The notes under the pieces were generated by a model that saw only the letters and a list, made by a program, of their open reading frames with translations, did not search any database and had not been told where the DNA came from. DNA of 64,000 nt from Kluyvera sp040932435. Lineage in GTDB: Bacteria; Pseudomonadota; Gammaproteobacteria; Enterobacterales; Enterobacteriaceae. The stretch lies in assembly GCF_040932435.1 (NCBI RefSeq), contig NZ_JBFQGA010000003.1:434001-498000 (forward strand), given 5' to 3'. Below are positions 24,911 to 34,105 of the stretch, in pieces (within the stretch, counting starts at the first letter, position 1; every line of letters begins with the position of its first letter). Position numbers and translations under genes: made by a program.

Positions 24911-27178
24911 TTACTTCTTCTTCTCACCCAACGTCGGTGTCTCATCAAAGAAGTTCCACGGTTTTAACAGCGCATGCGCCCATTCGGTTGGCATGATCGG
25001 CCACTCTTCGGCTCGCGCCACGTGGGTTGTCCCGGTGGTGAGCCACACGACGTCATCGTTATTTTTCAACGACTCATCATCCTTCGCATACTGCCCCAAG
25101 CCGGTATCGTGCACCGAACGGTTTGGATATTTACCTTCCGGATAACGCTCGTCTTGATGGTAGCGGGTCACCCATAGCTGCTTATCCATAAAGCTCAGGC
25201 GATGATAAATCCACTCGTCTGGCGCAAATTTCGCGCCGGTGGCCGCCGGGTGGGTACCGCCAGCGTAAGGGATAATCTGGTAGGACACCGGGTTACCCAT
25301 ACGGTTTTCTTTGGTGGTATTGCTCAGCAGGCGAATGGTGCCTGGGTCAAACTTCTGCGCGGCTTTCTGTTCGGTTTCAATATCATACTGGTTCACCTGC
25401 ATGGTACTGGTACGCGGGCCGCCAGCGGTGTTTGGCTTAACTTCTGGGTCCATGGCTACCAAGCTGTTATTTTCGCCGTCCACGTCGAGATCGAGGCGGA
25501 AGTTATAAATATGCTGGTGGGTGGTGCCGACGATATTATGGTCGATCAGCGTTCCGTAGCGGGTGTCGTCCTTGGCGCTTGGATCGTGCATCGTTTTCGC
25601 CAACACGCCTTTCACTGCCTCAATCCCGGTTGCCCCGGCGTCAATGCCGATGGTGCCGTTTTCGTGGAATACCCAGTCGAAGATATAGTCGTAGTTACCG
25701 ACGGTGCTGATCCAGCGCACTACCAGCTCACGGCGTTCGGTGCTGACGTTTGGCTGGCCCATCTCTTGGTGCTTATATTCCGGTCCCGCATAACGTTCAA
25801 AAATAGCAACCGCGCGTGGAATGGTGGTCGGCGTGCCGGTGTAGTCGGCGATGGTTTCGTCCAGCAGCACGGCATTGTTTGGCGCATCTTTGCCACGGGC
25901 GATAGGAGAGGTCAGGGTGCCCATGCCGTAATCGCCGGAATCCAAGTAAGCCTTAAAGTACCAGCCGACATCCGGATCGCCGTAAGGCACAATCATCCCG
26001 CCCAGCGACCCTTCATACATCACCTGGCGTTTTTTGCCGTTGTCGTTATAGGTCACGGTAGACAGGATTGGCCCCACGCGGGAGTTCAGACGCAGGTGGA
26101 AATCCCAGTTCTGCCAATGAACCATATCGCCGGTGATGGTGTAGTTTTTACCTTCAGGTTCGATGATATCCAGCGGTTTCACCGATTTTGCCACGCGGTC
26201 GCGACCATCAAACGGACGGGATTCCATAGGCACTGGGATCACCGGGCCTTCTTCGATTTTGATGATTTTTTTCTGCTCAAGATCGACAACAGCGACCAGG
26301 TTCTCAATCGGGTGCGCCCAGTAGTTGCCGTCACCGGTGTCTAAATAGCTGACCACTTTCAGCAGACGCGAATCCTGCTTGAGTCCGTCTTTGCCGTCGA
26401 AGTAACCGACGGTCAGCGGCGTGGTGATAACTTTGGTCGTGTCTTTAATACCATGTTTTTTCAACACGTCAGCGAACTCGGTGCTGGCGTTGATAATATT
26501 CTGCACGCTGACGAAATCGTCAATCAGCACCATCCCGTGCGCGTCTTTGATAGGCGTCCATGAGAGGATCTTTTTGTTTTGCAAATCGACAACGGCTTCG
26601 ATGACGTGTTTGCCATCCAGCATAATCACATCGGCGGTGCGTGGGGCGTTAACCGGCGTGCCGTTGAGGGCAAAATCCCACACCGCTTTTTTATCCGGCT
26701 CGTGCAGCGAAATCTCGGTAAAGCGGGTATTGGCCTGGAATTCCGGGGCCGCTTTGACAATCGTCACCGCTTCGCCAATCTCGGCGGAGGAGAGCGAGTT
26801 TAACGGATGAGGCACTTTTTCCACTTGGAAAGTCTGGTCGAGGCCGGACTGGAAAACATCGTTAATGAAGGTTTCAGAAATCCAGGCTTTGCCTTTTTTC
26901 ATCACCACCGGCACCTGCAGGTTCAAGGTCTTGCCGTTGACGACCGCTGTTTTAGCCCCCGGTTTTACCTTCACATAGGCGCCGTCTTTCATCAGCGTAA
27001 ACATCTGCGCGTAATCATCCCACTGCACGTCCGCGCCAAATTCCTGCAAGGTTTTATCCATCGGCACCATATGCGCTTCGCCGCCGTGGGCGTAAACCTG
27101 GGCAGGCCCGAGGCAGCACAGTGCGATAGCCAGTGCGAGCGCTGTTTTGCCTTTAGACAGTTTCAAAGATTTAGACAT
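24911..27178 (-). CDS. tynA: Primary-amine oxidase (copper/TPQ), periplasmic
   Basis: Oxidises phenylethylamine and tyramine to the aldehydes with release of ammonia and H2O2. The 755-residue precursor (E. coli 757) has a signal peptide ending QVYA-H near residue 30. The topaquinone precursor is Tyr496 in TVGNYDY, copper ligands are His554 and His556 in THQHIYNF, and the third is the His in GTTHVAR near residue 719; all are intact. FeaB completes the step to phenylacetate, and the paa genes lie beside it. Start at 27178 with TGAGGTCACA upstream. In E. coli, tynA is activated by FeaR; no FeaR gene is in the window. Confidence 0.97.
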   Translation of the reverse strand: MSKSLKLSKGKTALALAIALCCLGPAQVYAHGGEAHMVPMDKTLQEFGADVQWDDYAQMFTLMKDGAYVKVKPGAKTAVVNGKTLNLQVPVVMKKGKAWISETFINDVFQSGLDQTFQVEKVPHPLNSLSSAEIGEAVTIVKAAPEFQANTRFTEISLHEPDKKAVWDFALNGTPVNAPRTADVIMLDGKHVIEAVVDLQNKKILSWTPIKDAHGMVLIDDFVSVQNIINASTEFADVLKKHGIKDTTKVITTPLTVGYFDGKDGLKQDSRLLKVVSYLDTGDGNYWAHPIENLVAVVDLEQKKIIKIEEGPVIPVPMESRPFDGRDRVAKSVKPLDIIEPEGKNYTITGDMVHWQNWDFHLRLNSRVGPILSTVTYNDNGKKRQVMYEGSLGGMIVPYGDPDVGWYFKAYLDSGDYGMGTLTSPIARGKDAPNNAVLLDETIADYTGTPTTIPRAVAIFERYAGPEYKHQEMGQPNVSTERRELVVRWISTVGNYDYIFDWVFHENGTIGIDAGATGIEAVKGVLAKTMHDPSAKDDTRYGTLIDHNIVGTTHQHIYNFRLDLDVDGENNSLVAMDPEVKPNTAGGPRTSTMQVNQYDIETEQKAAQKFDPGTIRLLSNTTKENRMGNPVSYQIIPYAGGTHPAATGAKFAPDEWIYHRLSFMDKQLWVTRYHQDERYPEGKYPNRSVHDTGLGQYAKDDESLKNNDDVVWLTTGTTHVARAEEWPIMPTEWAHALLKPWNFFDETPTLGEKKK

Positions 27179-27307
27179 TGTGACCTCAGCTTATCGTTAT
27201 GTTGTGCCGTGCCAGGCTTTTCTTGTTTCAGTCTCTTAACCTAACAGCCGAACGTCATTAAGCGTTTGCTTACGCTTGCCAGGTTATTTGTCAGTTTTGC
27301 CAGTTAT

Positions 27308-27330
27308 AAAAAATGCCTCCGTAGAGGCAT
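27308..27330 (-). terminator. paaZ terminator
   Basis: On the minus strand ATGCCTC-TACG-GAGGCAT is followed by TTTTTTAT. It lies between the paaZ stop and the tynA start and separates the two transcripts. Confidence 0.85.
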
Positions 27331-27343
27331 TAGGGTGGGTTGC

Positions 27344-27417
27344 ATGATGGCGCTGCGCTTTTCAGGCCTGCGACCGTCACGATCCCGTAGGCCCGGTAAG
27401 CGCAGCGTCACCGGGCA
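27344..27417. repeat. BIME between paaZ and tynA
   Basis: A degraded REP (GATGGCGCTGCGCTTTTCAGGCC) and an intact one (GTAGGCCCGGTAAGC...GTCACCGGGC, 27388-27417) in opposite orientation. Confidence 0.75.
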
Positions 27418-27429
27418 ATCAACGACGAC

Positions 27430-29475
27430 TTACGCCGGGAAATCTCCCTGCTGACGCGCAACCAGTGTCAGAATCGAGTACAGCGCCACCGCCTGCTGGT
27501 GCTGGTTGAAAATCTCCACGGACCATTCCACCACGCCGGTGGCTTTCTCCTCGGCATTGCGCTGGCGTTTGACCGTTTTACGCTTGCAGGTCAGGCGTAC
27601 CTGGATGGTGTCTCCCGGTTTTACCGGCTCGATAAAACGCAGGTTTTCCATACCGTAGTTGGCGATAACCGGGCCGACGCCCGCGTCAACAAACAGCCCA
27701 GCCGCCGCGGAAATCAGGAAATAACCGTGCACCACGCGCTCACCAAAAATCGACTCGGCGGCGGCAATTTTGTCCATGTGGGCGTAGAAGTGATCGCCGC
27801 TGAGACAGGCAAAATTGACGATATCCGCTTCGGTCAAGGTCCGGCGTGGGGTCAGCAGGCTATCGCCCGGTTGGATCTCTTCAAAATGTTTGCGGAACGG
27901 GTGAACGCGATCTTCTGCGACCTGTGCGCCGCGTACCCATTGCTGACCGATTGCGGCGAGCATCGTCGGGCTGCCCTGAACGGCAGTGCGCTGCATATAG
28001 TGTTTCACCGAACGCAGGCCGCCCAGCTCTTCGCCGCCACCCGCACGACCCGGGCCGCCGTGTACCAACTGCGGCAGCGGGGAGCCGTGACCGGTGGACT
28101 CGACGGAAGACTCTTCATTGAGCACCTGAATACGACCGTGCGCGCGGGCCGCGCCAAGAATAAATTCCCGGGCCAAAGCGGTGCTGGCAGTGACCAGCGT
28201 CCCGGCAAGGCTCCCTTCACCGGCGCGCGCCAGCTGCATCGCATGTTCGCTATTGTGATATGGCATCAGCGTGGCTACTGGGCCAAAGGCTTCGATGGCG
28301 TGCACGGCGGCAATTTCATCCGGCTGCGGGCACAGCAGCAGCGTCGGCGGGAAGAACGCCCCGGCGGCGTTGAGATCGGCTTTACCGCCTAATAGCACGT
28401 CACAACCGGCCAGCACCAGACGGTTAACGTTGTCCTGTACGTCTTGGCGCTGTTCGGCGTTGACCAGCGCGCCCATCTTCACGCCTTCCTGCGCCGGGTC
28501 GCCGACTACCACTTTTTGCAGACGGGCGATCAGCGCTTCGCTCACCGCGCTGATTTGCGCCTGTGGCACGATAATACGGCGAATAGCGGTACATTTTTGA
28601 CCGGCTTTGGCGGTCATCTCACGCACCACTTCACGGATAAACAACGCAAACTCCGGCTGCTCTGGCGTCACGTCCTCACCCAGCACGCAGCAGTTCAGCG
28701 AATCGGCTTCCATGGTAAACGGAATCGATTTTGCCACCAGATTCGGGTGTACGCGCAGCTGTTGACCAGTTTGTGCCGAACCGGTGAAGGTCACCACGTC
28801 TTGGTGGTCAAGGTGGTTGAGTAAATCACCCGCGCCGCCGCAAATCACGCTAATTGCGCCGTTTGGCACGAGGCCGCTTTCGACAATGGCTTTCACCATC
28901 GCTTGGGTCAACTGCGCGGTGGCGGTTGCCGGTTTGATGATTGCAGGCATCCCGGCAAGCCAGGTGGGGGCCAGTTTTTCGAGCATTCCCCAGCAAGGGA
29001 AGTTGAACGCGTTGATATGCACCGCCACGCCAGATTTTGACGTCAGCACGTGGCGCGCGGCGAAACCGCCCTGTTTGGACAGCGGGATCAGCTCGTCTTC
29101 CGGCCACAGGACATCGTCCGGCAGCTCGCGACCGCCGAGGCCTGCGTAGGTGAAGAGGGTGCCAATACCGCCTTCAATATCCACCCAACTATCGGCGCGG
29201 GTCGCGCCGGTTTCAGCGGAAATGGCGTAGAAATCCGCTTTCAGCTCCAGCAGATGCTTCGCCACCGCTTTGAGCATCGCGCTGCGTTCAATAAAGGTCA
29301 TGGCCTGTAACGCTTTGCCGCCATGCTCAATCGCGAAACGACGCGCCTGCGCCATATCCAGACCTTCGCTTGTCACTTCCCACAGCGCTTCGCCGCTTAT
29401 CGCATGATGAATGGCACGGGTGCGGCCCTGTCCGGTCTGCCAGGTGCCGGATAAAAAGCTGGCTAACTTCTGCAT
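27430..29475 (-). CDS. paaZ: Oxepin-CoA hydrolase / 3-oxo-5,6-dehydrosuberyl-CoA semialdehyde dehydrogenase
   Basis: A bifunctional ring-opening enzyme of the aerobic phenylacetate pathway, 681 residues as in E. coli. The C-terminal MaoC-type hotdog domain hydrolyses oxepin-CoA (GDHFYAHMD near residue 560, with the active Asp and His), and the N-terminal aldehyde dehydrogenase domain then oxidises the semialdehyde with NADP (catalytic Cys near 295 in KAGQKCTAIRR, Glu in FTMEAD). The ATG at 29475 follows GGAGATTGACG; a TTG two codons upstream is less likely. It is divergent from paaABCDEFGHIJK and shares their control region. Confidence 0.97.
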   Translation of the reverse strand: MQKLASFLSGTWQTGQGRTRAIHHAISGEALWEVTSEGLDMAQARRFAIEHGGKALQAMTFIERSAMLKAVAKHLLELKADFYAISAETGATRADSWVDIEGGIGTLFTYAGLGGRELPDDVLWPEDELIPLSKQGGFAARHVLTSKSGVAVHINAFNFPCWGMLEKLAPTWLAGMPAIIKPATATAQLTQAMVKAIVESGLVPNGAISVICGGAGDLLNHLDHQDVVTFTGSAQTGQQLRVHPNLVAKSIPFTMEADSLNCCVLGEDVTPEQPEFALFIREVVREMTAKAGQKCTAIRRIIVPQAQISAVSEALIARLQKVVVGDPAQEGVKMGALVNAEQRQDVQDNVNRLVLAGCDVLLGGKADLNAAGAFFPPTLLLCPQPDEIAAVHAIEAFGPVATLMPYHNSEHAMQLARAGEGSLAGTLVTASTALAREFILGAARAHGRIQVLNEESSVESTGHGSPLPQLVHGGPGRAGGGEELGGLRSVKHYMQRTAVQGSPTMLAAIGQQWVRGAQVAEDRVHPFRKHFEEIQPGDSLLTPRRTLTEADIVNFACLSGDHFYAHMDKIAAAESIFGERVVHGYFLISAAAGLFVDAGVGPVIANYGMENLRFIEPVKPGDTIQVRLTCKRKTVKRQRNAEEKATGVVEWSVEIFNQHQQAVALYSILTLVARQQGDFPA

Positions 29476-29524
29476 CGTCAATCTCCAGATATGTTACGTA
29501 ATCTCGCCTTAAATAGTTCTTTTC

Positions 29525-29727
29525 TGAATCACAAAATGCAAGCCTGATTTTAATAATTTATTAACAATGCGATCGCGGACACGAAGCGATAAAGCATCAT
29601 CTATCTGTTTTTAAAGGATTATGGAAAAGCCTTTGCGGTATTCATCACAAAATGCACAAACAAAATTTGTGGTTTTATTTAACTAAGATGTAACTTCTAT
29701 AAAACAAAGTGATTCACAAAAATTGAT
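29525..29727. promoter_or_regulatory. paaZ/paaA divergent control region with repeated ATCACAAAATGC / ATTCACAAAA motifs
   Basis: ATCACAAAATGCA occurs at 29528-29540 and 29644-29656, and GTGATTCACAAAA at 29710-29722, just before paaA. In E. coli, PaaX represses both promoters through an imperfect palindrome containing TGATTC, and CRP and IHF also act. These motifs are plausible PaaX sites, but this is inference. Confidence 0.45.
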
Positions 29728-29760
29728 TTGTTGAATTTATCGGAATCATAAGGTGATGAC

Positions 29761-30690
29761 GTGACAGAAGAACAACGCTTTGACCAGCGCATCGCGCAGG
29801 AAACAGCCATCGAACCGCAGGACTGGATGCCGGACGCCTACCGTAAAACGCTGATCCGCCAGATTGGTCAGCACGCGCATTCGGAGATTGTCGGCATGCT
29901 GCCGGAAGGCAATTGGATAACCCGCGCACCGACCCTGCGCCGTAAAGCGATTCTGCTGGCGAAAGTGCAGGATGAAGCCGGACACGGTCTGTACCTCTAC
30001 AGCGCGGCAGAAACCCTCGGCTGCGCCCGTGAAGATCTGTATCAGAAGATGCTCGACGGGCAGATGAAGTACTCCTCCATCTTTAACTACCCCACGCTTA
30101 CGTGGGCTGATATCGGCGTGATCGGCTGGCTGGTTGATGGCGCAGCTATCGTTAACCAGGTTGCCCTGTGCCGTACCTCATACGGCCCGTATGCCAGGGC
30201 GATGGTCAAAATTTGCAAAGAAGAGAGCTTCCATCAGCGTCAGGGGTTTGAAGCCTGCATGGCGCTGGCGGCGGGCAATGAAGAGCAACGTCAGATGCTG
30301 CAAGACGCTATCAACCGCTTCTGGTGGCCAGCACTGATGATGTTTGGCCCAAGCGACGACAACTCACCAAACAGCGCCCGCAGCATGGCGTGGAAAATCA
30401 AACTGCATTCCAACGACGAACTGCGCCAGCGCTTTGTCGATAACACCGTCCCGCAGGTCGAGATTCTCGGTATGAAAGTGCCGGATGCCGACCTCAGCTT
30501 GGACGAAGCCACCGGTCACTATCGCTATGGCGAAATTGACTGGCAGGAACTTAATGAAGTGATCAACGGCCGTGGCATCTGTAACCACGAACGTCTGGGC
30601 GCAAAACGCAAAGCCTGGGAAGAGGGGGCATGGGTGCGCGAAGCCGCGCTAGCGCATGCCGAAAAACAACGCGCCCGCGATGCCGCCTAA
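29761..30690 (+). CDS. paaA: Phenylacetyl-CoA 1,2-epoxidase, catalytic subunit
   Basis: Diiron oxygenase subunit of PaaABCE, which inserts one O2 atom into the ring of phenylacetyl-CoA. The protein has 309 residues, as in E. coli, and the start is GTG with AAGGTGATG upstream. Diiron ligands are provided by the ferritin-like helices around KVQDEAGHGLYLYSAAETLG (residues about 67-86) and CKEESFHQRQGFEA (about 155-168). First gene of the paaA-K operon, 12 bases before paaB. Nearly identical in pattern to E. coli PaaA. Confidence 0.97.
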   Translation: MTEEQRFDQRIAQETAIEPQDWMPDAYRKTLIRQIGQHAHSEIVGMLPEGNWITRAPTLRRKAILLAKVQDEAGHGLYLYSAAETLGCAREDLYQKMLDGQMKYSSIFNYPTLTWADIGVIGWLVDGAAIVNQVALCRTSYGPYARAMVKICKEESFHQRQGFEACMALAAGNEEQRQMLQDAINRFWWPALMMFGPSDDNSPNSARSMAWKIKLHSNDELRQRFVDNTVPQVEILGMKVPDADLSLDEATGHYRYGEIDWQELNEVINGRGICNHERLGAKRKAWEEGAWVREAALAHAEKQRARDAA

Positions 30691-30701
30691 GGAGAAAAAT
30701 G

Positions 30702-30989
30702 ATGAGCAACACTTACTGGCCGTTATACGAAGTTTTTGTCCGCAGCAAACAGGGGCTGTCCCATCGTCATGTCGGCAGCCTGCACGCTGCCGATGACCAG
30801 ATGGCGCTGGAAAATGCCCGCGACGCCTACACTCGCCGCAGCGAAGGCTGCTCTATTTGGGTGGTGAAGGCCAACAGCATTGTCGCCTCGCAGCCTGCCG
30901 ACCGCGAAGAGCTGTTCGACCCGGCAGAAAGCAAAGTCTACCGTCACCCGACGTTCTACACCGTGCCGGACGGCATGGAACATATGTGA
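30702..30989 (+). CDS. paaB: Phenylacetyl-CoA epoxidase subunit PaaB
   Basis: Small structural subunit of the epoxidase, 95 residues as in E. coli, reading SNTYWPLYEVFVRSKQGLS and ending YTVPDGMEHM. It bridges PaaAC heterodimers and is required for activity. GGAG stands seven bases before the ATG at 30702; a neighbouring ATG at 30699 would give a 96-residue product. Tightly spaced between paaA and paaC. Confidence 0.95.
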   Translation: MSNTYWPLYEVFVRSKQGLSHRHVGSLHAADDQMALENARDAYTRRSEGCSIWVVKANSIVASQPADREELFDPAESKVYRHPTFYTVPDGMEHM

Positions 30990-30996
30990 GGCAACG

Positions 30997-31752
30997 ATGA
31001 ATAACCTGAATCCCGTTGCAACCTATGCTCTGCGTCTTGGCGATAACGGCCTGGTGCTGGCCCAGCGTTTAGGCGCGTGGTGCGGTCACGCACCGGAGCT
31101 GGAAATCGATCTGGCGCTGGCCAATATCGGCCTTGACCTGCTGGGTCAGGCGCGCAATTTCCTCAGCTATGCCGCTGAAGTTCAAGGTAGCGGCGATGAA
31201 GACACGCTGGCCTTTGGTCGCGATGAGCGCCAGTTCTGCAACCTGCTGCTGGTTGAACAGCCTAACGGTAACTTCGCCGATACCATCGCCCGTCAGTTCT
31301 TTATCGACGTCTGGCATGTGGCGCTGTTCAGCCGTTTGGTCAACAGCCGTGATGCGCAAATTGCCGCTATTGCTGCCAAAAGCCTCAAAGAAGTGCGTTA
31401 CCACCAACGCTTTAGCCGCGGCTGGTTGGAACGTCTTGGCAACGGTACTGAGCTTTCTGCCAGCCGTATGCAGCAGGCGGTCGACAGCCTGTGGCGTTTC
31501 ACCGGCGAGCTATTCATGGTCGATGAGGTGGACGCCGCGCTGATTGAGCAGGGGATTGCCGTCGATCCGCGTGAGTTTGAGGCCGAATGGCAGTCGACGG
31601 TACATACCGCACTGCTTGATTCCGGGTTGCAAATCCCACAGGAAGCCGCATTCCGTCGCGGTGGCAAGCAGGGGCTGCACAGTGAATATCTCGGGCCGAT
31701 GCTGGCAGAAATGCAGTATTTACAGCGCTCGAATCCCGGTCAGCAGTGGTAA
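30997..31752 (+). CDS. paaC: Phenylacetyl-CoA epoxidase structural subunit PaaC
   Basis: Ferritin-like structural partner of PaaA, 251 residues (E. coli 248). It has lost the diiron ligands in this family and stabilises PaaA. Recognisable from LRLGDNGLVLAQRLGAWCGHAPELE and the LGPMLAEMQYLQRSNPGQQW C-terminus. GAGG precedes the ATG and 7 bases separate it from paaB. Its end lies 11 bases before paaD. Confidence 0.95.
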   Translation: MNNLNPVATYALRLGDNGLVLAQRLGAWCGHAPELEIDLALANIGLDLLGQARNFLSYAAEVQGSGDEDTLAFGRDERQFCNLLLVEQPNGNFADTIARQFFIDVWHVALFSRLVNSRDAQIAAIAAKSLKEVRYHQRFSRGWLERLGNGTELSASRMQQAVDSLWRFTGELFMVDEVDAALIEQGIAVDPREFEAEWQSTVHTALLDSGLQIPQEAAFRRGGKQGLHSEYLGPMLAEMQYLQRSNPGQQW

Positions 31753-31763
31753 TGGAGGTAGCT

Positions 31764-32261
31764 ATGCAACGTCTTGCTGCGATCGCACCCGCCGAGGTGC
31801 GCACCGTTTGGAGCTTGTTAAGCGCCATTACGGACCCAGAAGTGCCGGTGCTGACGATAACCGATCTCGGCATGGTTCGCCGGGTTGAACGTCACGGCGA
31901 CGGTTGGGTGATTGGCTTCACGCCAACCTACTCCGGTTGCCCGGCGACCGAGCACCTGCTGGGTGAGATCCGCGCGGTAATGACCGAGCACGGCTACACG
32001 CCGGTGCACATAGTGCTGCAGCTTGATCCGGCATGGACTACCGACTGGATGAGCCCGGATGCCCGCGAGCGTCTGCGCCAGTACGGCATTAGCCCGCCGC
32101 AGGCCCATGCCTGCCATGCATCCATGCCCAGCGAAGTGCTATGCCCACGCTGTGGAAGCACCCACACCTCGCTGATTAGCGAATTCGGTTCAACGGCCTG
32201 CAAAGCGCTTTACCGCTGTGACAGCTGCCGTGAACCCTTTGATTACTTTAAATGTATTTGA
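31764..32261 (+). CDS. paaD: PaaD, phenylacetate epoxidase Fe-S assembly-type protein
   Basis: A 165-residue protein of the PaaD/SufT-like (DUF59/MIP18) family, as in E. coli. It starts MQRLAAIAPAEV and has DPEVPVLTITDLGMV, then CPATEH in the N-terminal domain; the C-terminal zinc-ribbon-like part has CPRCGSTHT and CDSCREPF (four cysteines). It is thought to help in maturation of the iron-sulfur site of PaaE, not to catalyse. GGAGG precedes the ATG at 31764. The paaE start lies eight bases past its stop. Confidence 0.95.
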   Translation: MQRLAAIAPAEVRTVWSLLSAITDPEVPVLTITDLGMVRRVERHGDGWVIGFTPTYSGCPATEHLLGEIRAVMTEHGYTPVHIVLQLDPAWTTDWMSPDARERLRQYGISPPQAHACHASMPSEVLCPRCGSTHTSLISEFGSTACKALYRCDSCREPFDYFKCI

Positions 32262-32268
32262 GGTTGCG

Positions 32269-33339
32269 ATGACAATATTTCATTCGCTTACCGTGGCAAA
32301 CGTCGAGCCGGAAACCCGCGATGCGGTGACCATCACTTTTGCCATTCCCGACGCGCTGCGTAATGACTACGCCTTCCGCCCAGGCCAGCATTTGACGCTG
32401 AAAACCCGCCTCGGCGGCGAGGAACTGCGCCGCTGCTATTCCATTTGCCGCAGCCGCTCGCCGTCTGAAATCAGCGTGGCGGTGAAAGCTATCGATGGCG
32501 GCCGCTTCTCGCGCTATGCCCAAAGTGATATTCAGCAGGGCATGGAGTTTGAGGTGATGGTGCCACAGGGACACTTTGGCTATCAGCCAACGGCTACGCG
32601 CTGCGCAAACTATTTGGCGATTGCCGCCGGTTCCGGCATTACGCCGATGATGGCGATTATCGAAGCCACGCTGGCCACCGAATCCACCAGTCGCTTCACG
32701 CTGATTTACGGCAACCGCAGCAGCCACAGCATGATGTTCCGCCAAGCGCTGGCCGACTTGAAAGGCAGCTACCCGCAGCGTTTGCAGGTGGTGCATCTGT
32801 TCAGCCAAGAGTCGATGGACAGCGACCTGCTGCAAGGGCGTATCGATGGCGACAAACTGCGTGCGCTATCTGAACACCTGCTCGACTTCAGCGGCTTTGA
32901 CGATGCCTTTATTTGCGGCCCGTCGGTGATGATGGATGAAGCGGAAGTGGCTCTGCGCGAGCTGGGCGTGCCGGAAAAATCCATTCATCTTGAGCGCTTC
33001 AACACCCCAGGCACCAGCGTCAAGCGTGCGACGGGTGTGCAGGCGGAAGGGCGTACCGTGACCCTGCGCCAGGATGGACGCGAGCGCCTGATTTCGCTCT
33101 CAGCAGAAGATGACAGCATTCTTGACGCTGCGCTGCGCCAAGGTGCAGATCTGCCGTTCGCCTGTAAAGGCGGCGTCTGCGCAACCTGTAAATGCAAAGT
33201 GGTACAGGGTGAAGTCGCCATGGCGGCGAACTACAGCCTCGAAGCCGACGAACTGGCGGCGGGATATGTCCTGAGCTGTCAGGCGCTGCCAACCAGCGGT
33301 GACGTAATTGTCGACTTTGATGCGCGGGGGATGGCATGA
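32269..33339 (+). CDS. paaE: Phenylacetyl-CoA epoxidase reductase subunit
   Basis: NADPH-dependent flavin/iron-sulfur reductase (356 residues, as in E. coli) that passes electrons to PaaA. The ferredoxin-reductase domain has RRCYSICR (FAD), GSGITPMMAII (nucleotide) and FICGPSVMMDEAE; the C-terminal plant-type [2Fe-2S] domain has CKGGVCATCKCKV and a final CQAL, giving the four Cys ligands. The start at 32269 has GAGGTTGCG upstream. Its stop overlaps paaF by four bases (ATGA), showing coupling. Confidence 0.96.
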   Translation: MTIFHSLTVANVEPETRDAVTITFAIPDALRNDYAFRPGQHLTLKTRLGGEELRRCYSICRSRSPSEISVAVKAIDGGRFSRYAQSDIQQGMEFEVMVPQGHFGYQPTATRCANYLAIAAGSGITPMMAIIEATLATESTSRFTLIYGNRSSHSMMFRQALADLKGSYPQRLQVVHLFSQESMDSDLLQGRIDGDKLRALSEHLLDFSGFDDAFICGPSVMMDEAEVALRELGVPEKSIHLERFNTPGTSVKRATGVQAEGRTVTLRQDGRERLISLSAEDDSILDAALRQGADLPFACKGGVCATCKCKVVQGEVAMAANYSLEADELAAGYVLSCQALPTSGDVIVDFDARGMA

Positions 33340-34103
33340 GCGAACTGCTGATTACCCGCCATGACCGCGTACTTCAGCTCACCCTGAACCGCCCACAGGC
33401 ACGTAATGCGTTAAACAATGCGCTGCTCGGCGAAATTGCTGATGCGCTGGAAAGTGCGGCGGCTGATGCCTCCATCAGCGTGTGCGTTATCACCGGCAAC
33501 GTCCGTTATTTTGCCGCCGGTGCTGACCTCAACGAAATGGCGCAAAAAGATCTGCCTGCCACCTTTGACGATCTTCGTCCACGTCTGTGGGCGCGGATCG
33601 ACGCCTTTAACAAACCGCTGCTGGCAGTGGTCAACGGTTACGCGCTGGGCGCGGGCTGCGAGCTGGCGTTGCTGTGCGATCTGGTTATCGCCGGGGATAA
33701 CGCCCGTTTTGGTCTGCCAGAAATTACCCTCGGCACCATGCCGGGTGCAGGTGGTACCCAGCGTTTGATCAGAAGCGTTGGCAAAGCGCTGGCAAGCCGC
33801 ATGGTGCTGAGCGGCGAAAGCATTGACGCTAAGCAGGCGCAGCAGGCAGGGCTGGTCAGCGACATTCATCCGGCCAATCTGTCCGACGAATATGCGCTGA
33901 AGCTGGCGGCGACTATCGCTCGTCACTCGCCGCTGGCACTGCGTGCGGCTAAACAGTCGCTGCGTTTGTCTCAGGAAGTCGGCCTACAGGCAGGGCTTAC
34001 CCAGGAACGTCAGCTGTTTACCCTGCTGAGCGGGACAGACGATCGTCGTGAAGGTATTGCGGCTTTCTTAGAAAAACGCACACCGGAATTTAAAGGACGC
34101 TAA
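33336..34103 (+). CDS. paaF: 2,3-dehydroadipyl-CoA hydratase
   Basis: Crotonase-superfamily enzyme, 255 residues as in E. coli, hydrating 2,3-dehydroadipyl-CoA to 3-hydroxyadipyl-CoA in the beta-oxidation part of the pathway. Oxyanion-hole residues lie in RYFAAGADLNEM and VVNGYALGAGCELAL, and the catalytic Glu in ITLGTMPGAGGTQRL. It starts inside the paaE stop and ends three bases before paaG. Confidence 0.96.
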   Translation: MSELLITRHDRVLQLTLNRPQARNALNNALLGEIADALESAAADASISVCVITGNVRYFAAGADLNEMAQKDLPATFDDLRPRLWARIDAFNKPLLAVVNGYALGAGCELALLCDLVIAGDNARFGLPEITLGTMPGAGGTQRLIRSVGKALASRMVLSGESIDAKQAQQAGLVSDIHPANLSDEYALKLAATIARHSPLALRAAKQSLRLSQEVGLQAGLTQERQLFTLLSGTDDRREGIAAFLEKRTPEFKGR

Positions 34104-34105
34104 CC

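Noticed and set aside
25202..26344. 380-codon open frame on the plus strand
   Set aside because: It is antisense to tynA, has no protein-like pattern, and results from the codon bias of the real gene.
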